Assembly: GCA_045642925.1 (NCBI GenBank) | Contig: JAZUJW010000112.1 | Coordinates: forward strand, 1-17,355 | DNA: 17,355 nucleotides | From: Firm-04 sp045642925 | GTDB taxonomy: Bacteria > Bacillota > Clostridia > Oscillospirales > Ruminococcaceae | Direction of reading: 5' to 3' | Shown here: piece after piece, positions 5,652-12,174 of the stretch | Layout: every line of letters starts with the position of its first letter | Position numbering within the stretch: the first letter of the stretch is position 1 | Made by a program: the position numbers and the translations under genes | The notes under the pieces: model-generated | What the model was told of the DNA's origin: nothing | Seen by the model: only the letters and a program-made list of their open reading frames with translations | The model's database searches: none

Positions 5652-7616
5652 ATGAAAAAACGTATTTTCATCATGATCAGTACACTCGCAATCACCATGA
5701 CAGCACTCCCCGCACTCCCCTCTCAAGCCGCCGCATTCTACGAAGAAACGCTCTTCCAAGAGGAAAAAGACGGCTATCAGTTTATGGTTACCGCCAACAA
5801 TACCCGTACAACGGCAGAACAGGTTGCCATGACCCCTGCAGCAGATGGCTGTTTTTCTGTCGAATGGAAGGACCTGGGCGTAGCCGATTGTATTGCCCGC
5901 GAAACGATTGACGAGGACACACCGATTCTCGAATATGAGAATTTCGTGCGCAGCTATGAACTTAACGTTGAAAATCAGGAATCCGATATGGCAGTGGAAT
6001 ATATCGGCACACTGGATACTTCCGCGGCGACTGAATATTCCTTCATTCGGTTCCACATTATTGATGCCTGCGTGAACGAGGTGCCATATTCCCAGTACGG
6101 ACAAAAGCTCTGCAACATCAGCAGCGACGGCAAAACCTACGCGCTGTATCAAAGTACCCTTTCGGTGCTCCCCGGTAAAGTGGATGACAATTTTCTGGAA
6201 TTCTGGAGCTTCCGCACGGAGGAATCCATTACGAAGCAAGGCAAACAGGAACTCAGCGGCACTGTCAGCGTAAACAATCACATCAGAGCATATTCGGCAT
6301 TTTCTTCGCAATTTGTGAACGCAACGCTGGAATCGTTCGGACTGGCAATCAGTGCAAGCGGTAAGAGCGGCAAAGCGGAAATCACGAAAAATGAAGCCGC
6401 AGGCACTCCCTCAGAGGCCGCATTGCTTGCCACGGGTGTAACGGATTCCAAGCCGTTTCCGTGGGAGGAAGAAGCCTTCGAAATGGGCAAAATGTCCACG
6501 GAGATCATCATTCCCGATTCCGTTACCGAGATTCCCGAAAAACAATTCTACGGTAATACGATCATTACCAAAGTCACCATTCCTGATAGCGTGACCAAAA
6601 TCGGCAACAGCGCATTTTATGGCTGCACCAATCTGAAAGAAGTAGTCATGGGCGATGGTGTCACCGAAATCGGCAGCGAGGCATTCTACTATTGTCAGCA
6701 ACTGACAGATATCAATCTTTCCAAAAACCTCGAATGCATCAAGGATTTCACATTTGCAAGCTGTCAGGCACTCGAAACCATCACGGTTCCCGCAAGCGTC
6801 ACCGCAATCGGAAACGCTGTTTTTCAGGATTGCACCAAGCTGCATGAGGTCAATTTACCAGAAAAGCTGGAAAGCATCGGAGAAATGGTATTTTTCCTAT
6901 GCGGTTCACTCGAAGAAATCACCGTTCCCGAAGGAATCACCTTGCTGGATCATGAATGTTTCGCGTTCTGTACCAATCTGAAGAAAATCACTTTGCCCGA
7001 ATCCCTTTTTGCAATGAATAACAACGTATTTCTTCGTTGCGAAGCACTGGAGGAAATCGTCATTCCCGCAGGTGTGATTGAAATCGGGCCGCAGACATTT
7101 GATAGCTGCTTCAGCCTCAAAAAAGTCACACTGCCAAGCAAACTGCAGAAAATTTACAGTCTGGCATTCCAATCCTGCACTGCACTGGAGGAGATCGTCA
7201 TTCCGGATGGCTGCAAAGCAATCGACGAATACGCCTTTATGAACTGTACCGCACTGAAACGCATCACCATTCCCGCAAGCGTGACGAAAATTGAAACCTC
7301 TGCTTTCGAATCGACCACTCTGGAAGAAATCATCGGCGAAAAGGACTCCTACGCCGAAACTTATGCTGAAAGCATCAGCGTTACATTCAAAGCAACAGAA
7401 CCAAGCACTGACTCCGTCATCTACGGCGATGTCAACACAGACGGCAAGGTTTCCATTGCAGATGCCGTTATGCTTCAGCGTTATACCAACGAGGAAAAAG
7501 TTGACCTGACCGATGTCGGCAGAATCCAGGCTGACTGCAATCACGACGGCAGCCTCACCGCAGAGGATGTGACACTGATTCTGCAAGGAATTGCTCGTCT
7601 GATAGAATTAAAGTAA
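5652..7616 (+). CDS. Secreted GH11-xylanase-like domain / LRR_5 repeat / dockerin protein
   Basis: A 654-residue protein. Residues 1 to about 26 are a signal peptide ending PSQA. Residues about 30-247 follow the order of GH11 xylanase landmarks: CFSVEWKDLG (67-76), RFHIIDAC (133-140, cf. EYY-VVDSW), SDGKTYALYQSTLS (158-171, cf. DGGTYDIY), FLEFWSFRTEE (181-191, cf. QYWSVR), SGTVSVNNHIRAYSAF (202-217, cf. GTVT-NHFxAW). The nucleophile Glu aligns with Arg133, and no Glu occurs where the acid/base (ATEGYQSSG) should be (about 229-242), so catalysis looks lost. Residues about 285-560 are some 12 BspA-type LRR_5 repeats of 23 residues. Residues about 592-654 form a dockerin with loops DVNTDGKVSIAD and DCNHDGSLTAED. 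GGAGG just before the ATG supports the start. The probable role is a non-catalytic carbohydrate-binding adhesin. LRR and dockerin are certain; the GH11 link is a motif-level inference. Confidence 0.9.
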   Translation: MKKRIFIMISTLAITMTALPALPSQAAAFYEETLFQEEKDGYQFMVTANNTRTTAEQVAMTPAADGCFSVEWKDLGVADCIARETIDEDTPILEYENFVRSYELNVENQESDMAVEYIGTLDTSAATEYSFIRFHIIDACVNEVPYSQYGQKLCNISSDGKTYALYQSTLSVLPGKVDDNFLEFWSFRTEESITKQGKQELSGTVSVNNHIRAYSAFSSQFVNATLESFGLAISASGKSGKAEITKNEAAGTPSEAALLATGVTDSKPFPWEEEAFEMGKMSTEIIIPDSVTEIPEKQFYGNTIITKVTIPDSVTKIGNSAFYGCTNLKEVVMGDGVTEIGSEAFYYCQQLTDINLSKNLECIKDFTFASCQALETITVPASVTAIGNAVFQDCTKLHEVNLPEKLESIGEMVFFLCGSLEEITVPEGITLLDHECFAFCTNLKKITLPESLFAMNNNVFLRCEALEEIVIPAGVIEIGPQTFDSCFSLKKVTLPSKLQKIYSLAFQSCTALEEIVIPDGCKAIDEYAFMNCTALKRITIPASVTKIETSAFESTTLEEIIGEKDSYAETYAESISVTFKATEPSTDSVIYGDVNTDGKVSIADAVMLQRYTNEEKVDLTDVGRIQADCNHDGSLTAEDVTLILQGIARLIELK

Positions 7617-7658
7617 ATCCCAGCAAAATCACATTTTTAAAAGCTATCAGCAACAAAC

Positions 7659-7682
7659 GGGGAACCCTGCCATGGGTTCCCC
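7659..7682 (+). terminator. Hairpin terminator after the GH11-like/LRR gene
   Basis: GGGGAACCC (7659-7667), a 6-base loop, and GGGTTCCCC (7674-7682) form a perfect 9-bp stem 42 bases after the stop. The following sequence, ATGTTTCATT, is only weakly T-rich, so termination may be partial. Confidence 0.55.
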
Positions 7683-7847
7683 ATGTTTCATTCAAAATGA
7701 AAATGATGTGATATTGCACGATAACACATACAATTCAATCAATATTTGCTATGAATCGCAATATATACAAATTGCAGAATACGTGAGAAATCCAGAGAAT
7801 ACTATACATTTTTTTAAATAATCAAGAAACTCTGGAGACAGCTCAAT

Positions 7848-7876
7848 TTGAATTTATAACCAATATATGGTATGCT
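7848..7876 (+). promoter_or_regulatory. Promoter of the second LRR_5/dockerin gene
   Basis: -35 TTGAAT (7848-7853), 17-base spacer, -10 TATGCT (7871-7876) preceded by TGG (extended -10). Around the predicted transcription start lies a 13-bp palindrome GTTGTC-G-GACAAC (7880-7892) that could be an operator or the base of a leader hairpin. The 7683-7847 stretch is AT-rich with nothing else supported. Confidence 0.5.
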
Positions 7877-7929
7877 ATGGTTGTCGGACAACGAGTCCAC
7901 AAAACATCAGTCGAAATCGGAGGTTTCTT

Positions 7930-9168
7930 ATGAAAACAAGTAAACTCTTGGCGGGAATGCTCGTCGCAACACTGACCCTGACACCACTCGCCGACAACGC
8001 TCTCATCCGCAAGCCGTTGATTGCCTGCGCTGAGGAAATCACGGAATCGGAACAGGGCATGGTTTTTGAAGAAAACGATGGACATATGGGTGTGATAGGC
8101 TGGACCGAAACTATTCCCGAAGAACTCGTGATCCCTGCTGAACATGACGGTATGCCTGTCGAAAGCATCTGGCCAGAAGCTTTCAAGGACTGTAAAACAC
8201 TGAAATCCGTTACTCTGCCTGATACTGTTAATAGTATCGGTACTGCCGGATTTGCAGGCTGCGAAAACCTGGAAAGCATCAATCTGACCAACAATATCAA
8301 GACAATCGGACAAGAAGCATTTCAAGACTGCTCCAGACTCAAAGCAATTCACATCCCGGATTCTCTGGAATATATGGGGACTAATGCCTTTAAGAACTGT
8401 TCCGAACTGATAGATGTTGTCGTTTCTGATATCATAAAACCTGTGGGAATGTATTCTTTTTATGGTACTCCCTGGCTCAGAGATTTGGAACAAGGCATGA
8501 TTTTTGAAGAAAACGACAGACATATGAATATAGTAGGCTGGACTGATGGAATACCAGAAGAACTCGTAATTCCTGCCGATTATTTTGGTGTACCAGTCGA
8601 AATCATCTCCCCGGAAGCTTTCAAGGATTGCAAAACGCTGAAATCTGTGACTTTGCCTGATACCGTTTCAGGTCTCGGGTACGATGCATTTGCGGGCTGT
8701 GAAAATCTGGAAAGCATCAACCTGCCAGAAAATCTAGAAGTGATTGGAGAGTGTGTATTTCAAGACTGTCCCAGACTGAAAACCATCTTCATTCCCGCTT
8801 CTGTCAGATATATTGAAGAAGGTGCCTTCGGTTATATTTACGATCAAAAAGTACTGAACGGCAAACTGGTAGAAGGCTTTACCATTACGAGCTATAAGGG
8901 TACCGCCGCAGAAGCTTATGCTTTGGAAAACAATATCCCGTTCATCGCACTGAATGCAGAATCCGATATTCTCCTTGGCGATGTGGACAATGACGGCAAA
9001 GTCAAAATTTCTGACGTTGTCCTCCTGCAACGCTACAATAATGAAGAACCTGTGCAAATCTCTCCGGAAGGCAGAGCCAATGCTGATGTGAATCATGACG
9101 GCATTCTTTCCGCTGATGATGTCACCGACATCCTGAAAGCCATTGCACTCATCAAAGTTTTACAGTAA
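7930..9168 (+). CDS. Secreted LRR_5 repeat protein with C-terminal dockerin
   Basis: A 412-residue protein. The start at 7930 is chosen over an in-frame ATG at 7867 because CGGAGG (7918-7923) fits it, the upstream ATG lies between the promoter boxes, and a signal peptide (MKTSKLLAGMLVATLTLTPL) begins exactly here. Residues about 41-185 and 187-300 are two copies of one LRR_5-type module (EQGM-FEEND...IPEELVIPA...EAFKDCKTLKSVTLPDTV) with a 146-residue period; FYGTPWL closes the first copy. The motif ITSYKGTAAEAYALENNIPF (319-338) is the usual end cap of such BspA-like arrays. The dockerin (about 349-412) has loops DVDNDGKVKISD and DVNHDGILSADD, closely matching the dockerin of the preceding gene. 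It is likely a surface or cellulosomal adhesion/binding protein; no enzyme domain is visible. Confidence 0.9.
   Translation: MKTSKLLAGMLVATLTLTPLADNALIRKPLIACAEEITESEQGMVFEENDGHMGVIGWTETIPEELVIPAEHDGMPVESIWPEAFKDCKTLKSVTLPDTVNSIGTAGFAGCENLESINLTNNIKTIGQEAFQDCSRLKAIHIPDSLEYMGTNAFKNCSELIDVVVSDIIKPVGMYSFYGTPWLRDLEQGMIFEENDRHMNIVGWTDGIPEELVIPADYFGVPVEIISPEAFKDCKTLKSVTLPDTVSGLGYDAFAGCENLESINLPENLEVIGECVFQDCPRLKTIFIPASVRYIEEGAFGYIYDQKVLNGKLVEGFTITSYKGTAAEAYALENNIPFIALNAESDILLGDVDNDGKVKISDVVLLQRYNNEEPVQISPEGRANADVNHDGILSADDVTDILKAIALIKVLQ
8050..8830 (+). repeat. Internal tandem duplication, 438-bp period
   Basis: The reading from the GAACAGGGCATGG segment at 8050 recurs from 8488 (GAACAAGGCATGA), i.e. 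at 438 bases or 146 codons. Conserved blocks include EAFKDCKTLKSVTLPDTV and AGCENLESINL, identical in both protein copies. The second copy is incomplete and passes into the end cap near 8830. Confidence 0.8.
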
Positions 9169-9355
9169 ATTCGAAAAAAAGCGCAGTCTGCAAAAGGCTG
9201 CGCTTTTTGTCTATATGCTTGGAAATCCGTTGGCAGGATGATATCAAATATCGGATGGTGCAACGACCGACTGGCTCAGATGAAAGGTCAATCTCAACGG
9301 TTGCTGCCAGTGTGAGAGATACGAGGGCAATTGAGATATACTTGGATGTTTTCAT
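9152..9355 (-). pseudogene. Remnant of a secreted-protein gene (signal peptide only)
   Basis: On the minus strand TAGGAG followed eight bases later by ATG (9355) opens a frame with a convincing signal peptide, MKTSKYISIALVSLTLAATV, resembling the leader MKTSKLLAGMLVATLTLTPL of the gene at 7930. After about 40 residues the frame runs through the terminator hairpin of the convergent gene and ends at 9152 inside that gene's 3' end, so the mature part has no recognisable domain. It reads as the truncated 5' end of a former dockerin/LRR-type gene. A genuine 67-residue secreted peptide cannot be excluded. The 9356-9592 stretch is AT-rich and holds no other supported gene. Confidence 0.45.
9174..9209 (+). 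terminator. Rho-independent terminator
   Basis: An A-run (9174-9180) plus GCGCAG (9181-9186) pairs with CTGCGC (9198-9203) plus TTTTT (9204-9208), starting a few bases after the stop at 9168. The A/T flanks make it potentially bidirectional. Confidence 0.85.
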
Positions 9356-9592
9356 AGTACTACTCCTAAAAAATATATTGGAATTGATGGAATCAGTCCA
9401 TGACAAAATAATAATATGAAATGGCAGGATTTCTTTTCCATCCCATCTACATACAAACAAAGAGCATTGTTTGTCCAAGGTTTTTAATGTTTGTGACATG
9501 GTATACCAAATCGAATTCATAAATGAATGTATATACGGTGAAAAAAAGTTTTTTTCGATTTATGTCCATTGTGATAATTGTACCATTTTCCC

Positions 9593-9621
9593 TTGAAATT
9601 CTTTTAAAAGTGTGCTATACT
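9593..9621 (+). promoter_or_regulatory. Promoter of the C1A peptidase gene
   Basis: -35 TTGAAA (9593-9598), 17-base spacer, -10 TATACT (9616-9621) preceded by TGC (extended -10). The leader is about 30 bases. Confidence 0.75.
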
Positions 9622-9656
9622 GTAGTTGCAAATTCAAACGGAAAGGACTTGTGCCT

Positions 9657-11318
9657 ATGAAACATCTGTCTTTTTTTCCAAGGATCACAGCGATCCTCCT
9701 CACCTGCGCCCTTTGCAGCAACGGTCTTTTGCACCCGTTTCATACTGCAAAAGCTACCGATTCCTCTGAACTTCCCGAACTTCCTGCACGTTTTGACCTC
9801 CGCGACGAAAATGTCATGACGTCTGTCAAAAGACAGTATCACGGCACCTGCGTCATTTTTGCCTGCTTTGCCGCAATCGAATCCAACCTGATCAAACAGG
9901 GTATGGCAGACACTTCCATCGATCTTGCAGAACAACATTATTCGTGGTTTACCTACGGAAAAGGAAGCCCCGATGATCCCCTCGACCTTCTTACAGGCGA
10001 CAGGGAAAACCTTGGCTTAGACGGCTACGACCACGCAGCCAGCTTTTGGAGTCTGACCAGTGTGCTCGCCGCGTGGACCGGTCCGACACTTGCCTCCTCC
10101 ATTCCCGATTGCGAGAAATTCGTTCCGATTGACGAATCGTTCCGCTACGATTCGATCGCGCATCTGCAAAATGCGCATCTCTTTGATATCACTGATACGG
10201 ATGATATCAAACGGAATATCATGGAAAACGGTGGAATGCATCTCGGCTATGTCACCGTCAGTAAACCCAATCGCTATTCGCAATATGGAGCTTATTATCA
10301 TACCGGTGATGAGGAAGGCGGTGGCGGTCACGCAGTCTGCCTTTGCGGTTGGGATGATAACTTCCCGAAAGAAAAATTCCTCGAAACGCCTCCGGGCGAT
10401 GGTGCCTGGATCTGCAAAAACAGCTGGGGTCCCAATACCACCGCAGGCGTGGACGGCTATACCTATATCTCCTATTATGATGCTTCCGTCAGCAACCCCG
10501 TTCAGTTCTATATGGAACCAAGCGACAACTATGACGGTATCTATCAGCGATGCGGCGCCTGCAATTCTGCGTATACCACCTCAAACCGCGGCTGGGAGTA
10601 CGCAAACATCTATACCGCCGCGAAGGACGACAATCTGACTGCCGTATCCATCATGACACATGAGGCTGACCTCCCCTACGAAATCACTATTTATGCGTTG
10701 AACGACAACTACAAGGATCCGAAAGACGGCGAGATAATAGCAAAAATCAGCGGTACCGAACACTACGCAGGATATCATACCTACCCGCTGCATACCGCTT
10801 GTCAGGTCACCAAGGGGCAGACTTTCTCCGCAGTTGTCAAAACGGGAATTCATCCCGCAACCACCATCTTTTTTGACAGAAACCCTGACCATTCCGCCAC
10901 TTCATTCTATAGAACATATGACGAAAAAGGCGAATCTTCATGGAAAGACTCCACAGCACTGGAAACGCACGGAAATGTACTGGTCAAAGTGTTCACGAAA
11001 GACGGAACTGCAATCAACGAGCAGAATTACCCTGATGCACTGTATCGACAGGCAGTATCTGAGGTTTACGACACAAACGAAGATTTTGTCATCACAGAGC
11101 AGGAAAAGGATGCCGCAGAAAACTATTTGCATGGCGACGTCAACTGTGACGGCAAGGTCAATGCCGTGGATCTTGCGCAATTGAAGCAGGCGTTGCTTGG
11201 CAATGCCAGTGCAGATATTTGTTTGCTTGCGGGCGATTGGAACGACGATCATGCACTGAACGCTGAAGATATCAACGGAATGCTGGAATTTCTATTGACC
11301 GGCACCACAAAAAAGTAA
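9657..11318 (+). CDS. Secreted papain-family (C1A) cysteine peptidase with lectin-like region and dockerin
   Basis: A 553-residue secreted protease. Signal peptide about 1-33. The papain domain (about 43-280) opens with LPARFDLRD and has a complete catalytic set: oxyanion Gln60, nucleophile Cys65 in QYHGTCVIFACFAAIES, His225 in GGGGHAVCLCGWDDN, and Asn255 in CKNSWG. The Trp that normally follows the catalytic Cys is Val66. Residues about 290-447 match the beta-rich lectin-like domain often attached to bacterial C1A peptidases (GWEYANIYTA...ITIYAL). A single EF-hand-like loop, DTNEDFVITEQE (472-483), precedes the dockerin (about 492-550; loops DVNCDGKVNAVD and DWNDDHALNAED). The ATG at 9657 with GGAAAGGA upstream is preferred over GTG codons at 9612 and 9651. 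It probably processes or degrades proteins at the cell surface or in the cellulosome. Confidence 0.93.
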   Translation: MKHLSFFPRITAILLTCALCSNGLLHPFHTAKATDSSELPELPARFDLRDENVMTSVKRQYHGTCVIFACFAAIESNLIKQGMADTSIDLAEQHYSWFTYGKGSPDDPLDLLTGDRENLGLDGYDHAASFWSLTSVLAAWTGPTLASSIPDCEKFVPIDESFRYDSIAHLQNAHLFDITDTDDIKRNIMENGGMHLGYVTVSKPNRYSQYGAYYHTGDEEGGGGHAVCLCGWDDNFPKEKFLETPPGDGAWICKNSWGPNTTAGVDGYTYISYYDASVSNPVQFYMEPSDNYDGIYQRCGACNSAYTTSNRGWEYANIYTAAKDDNLTAVSIMTHEADLPYEITIYALNDNYKDPKDGEIIAKISGTEHYAGYHTYPLHTACQVTKGQTFSAVVKTGIHPATTIFFDRNPDHSATSFYRTYDEKGESSWKDSTALETHGNVLVKVFTKDGTAINEQNYPDALYRQAVSEVYDTNEDFVITEQEKDAAENYLHGDVNCDGKVNAVDLAQLKQALLGNASADICLLAGDWNDDHALNAEDINGMLEFLLTGTTKK

Positions 11319-11335
11319 AGCATACATCACAAAAG

Positions 11336-11439
11336 TATGGGGGAACCCCTTGGTAGGACGTTCCCACGGAATGCTCCGCATTCCTATGCCCCCTCCTGAC
11401 CTGTTGTAAGGAAAAAGGAGGTTTCGCGCTTTGCGAAGC
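11336..11439. repeat. Palindrome-rich intergenic element
   Basis: Just after the peptidase gene lie several nested inverted repeats. GGGAAC (about 11341) pairs with GTTCCC (about 11360). GGAATGC-TCC-GCATTCC (11368-11384) is a perfect 7-bp stem. The TTCGC-GCTTT-GCGAA hairpin lies about 11423-11437. Together with the 12-bp hairpin that follows it resembles a dispersed multi-palindrome intergenic repeat. A related-looking palindromic unit flanks the other side of the hip module (13204-13245). Confidence 0.45.
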
Positions 11440-11476
11440 GAGTCCAGAGGCTCTGCCTCTGGACTCTGCAATTTTT
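11440..11476 (+). terminator. Strong hairpin with T-run
   Basis: A perfect 12-bp stem, 11440-11451 with 11455-11466, closed by a TCT loop and followed by TGCAATTTTT. It probably ends transcription from the peptidase gene before the hip promoter. It may also be part of the repeated palindromic element rather than a dedicated terminator. Confidence 0.55.
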
Positions 11477-11511
11477 CGAGAAATATGATGGCGCCCTCCA
11501 TTCGTTTACTA

Positions 11512-11605
11512 TACCCTATCGGGGTGATTTTTGGTTTTATGTATAATTTCATCCCGCTCGGGTACAATATTTCTGAAATCACTTGACATTGTACCCGATA
11601 GGGTA
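11512..11605. promoter_or_regulatory. Three putative HipB operators
   Basis: A perfect palindrome TACCC-GATA-GGGTA (11592-11605) sits inside the promoter spacer. Two degraded copies lie upstream: TACCCTATCGGGGT (11512-11525) and ATCCCGCTCGGGTA (11551-11564). Starts are 39 and 41 bases apart, close to four helical turns. HipB proteins bind short palindromes of this type to repress their own operon, so these are the probable autoregulatory sites. Confidence 0.7.
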
Positions 11606-11611
11606 TATAAT
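11583..11611 (+). promoter_or_regulatory. Consensus promoter of the hip operon
   Basis: Perfect TTGACA (11583-11588), 17-base spacer, perfect TATAAT (11606-11611). The operator palindrome fills the spacer, so a bound regulator would directly block RNA polymerase. Confidence 0.9.
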
Positions 11612-11635
11612 AGTAAAAAACAGGAGGGCTGAACT

Positions 11636-11836
11636 ATGAACCCTATTGCTGAATTTATCAAGGAACAGCGCAAAGCCGAGGGCATGACCCAAGAGGAATT
11701 CGCCATGCGCTCTGGTCTTGGGCTGCGATTTGTCCGCGAACTGGAACAAGGCAAGGAAACCTGCCGTATGGACAAAGTCAACGCGGCACTTGCCATGTTT
11801 GACTGCGAAGCCGCCCCGCGAAAGAAGGCGAAATAA
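11636..11836 (+). CDS. hipB: HipB-like XRE-family antitoxin/regulator (Y4mF type)
   Basis: A 66-residue helix-turn-helix protein. Residues about 5-58 form the XRE fold: IAEFIKEQRKAEGMTQEEFA, then the recognition helix region RSGLGLRFVRELEQGKETCR, then the closing helix with MDKVNAALAMF. Size and sequence match the Y4mF/HipB-type regulators coded ahead of HipA kinases. It should bind the TACCC-N4-GGGTA operators upstream and repress the operon, alone or in complex with the kinase. AGGAGG (11622-11627) supports the start. Its TAA overlaps the next gene's ATG (TAATG, 11834-11838), so translation is coupled. Confidence 0.88.
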   Translation: MNPIAEFIKEQRKAEGMTQEEFAMRSGLGLRFVRELEQGKETCRMDKVNAALAMFDCEAAPRKKAK

Positions 11837-12174
11837 TGGATACTGCACGAAAAGCCCGCGTGTTCGTCCGCGATGACTTTGCCGGTACCCTGACCTTTCA
11901 GGCGGACGAAAACTGCTATTTTTTCGCATACGACGCAGCATATCTCGCCAAGGCGGACGCTTCACCCGTTTCCCTGACGCTGCCGCTCTCTGCGCAAACC
12001 TATCAATCCGAGGGCAGACTGTTTCCCTTTTTCGATGGTCTGATTCCTGAGGGCTGGCTGCTCGATGTTGTCACCAGCAACTGGAAAATCGACCGTGCTG
12101 ACCGTTTCGGGCTGCTGCTTGTTGCTTGCAAAGACTGCATCGGTACCGTGCGCATTGAGGAGGCAGACGTATGA
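11836..12174 (+). CDS. hipS: HipA N-terminal domain protein (HipS-like)
   Basis: A 112-residue stand-alone version of the N-terminal subdomain of HipA (HipA_N/Couple_hipA). Recognisable features are the N-terminal strand RKARVFVRDDFAGTLTF, YLAKADASPVSLTLPLS, and the hallmark LFPFFDGLIPEGWLLD (62-77). In one-piece HipA toxins this segment is fused to the kinase core; here it ends at a TGA overlapping the kinase start (ATGA, 12171-12174). The same split is described for E. coli O127 HipBST, where HipS, not HipB, is the main inhibitor of the kinase. There a Trp of HipS is reported to enter the active site; Trp74 is a candidate equivalent. The antitoxin role here is inferred from that parallel. 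Confidence 0.82.
   Translation: MDTARKARVFVRDDFAGTLTFQADENCYFFAYDAAYLAKADASPVSLTLPLSAQTYQSEGRLFPFFDGLIPEGWLLDVVTSNWKIDRADRFGLLLVACKDCIGTVRIEEADV

Noticed and set aside
5219..6311. Open frames on both strands across the start of the GH11-like/LRR gene
   Set aside because: They overlap the well-supported signal-peptide gene in other frames and produce implausible Cys/His/Arg-rich products.
9531..9560. A-run/T-run symmetry (AAAAAAAGTTTTTTT) as a terminator
   Set aside because: It has no GC stem, and no gene ends just before it; it is more likely simple AT-rich spacer upstream of the peptidase promoter.
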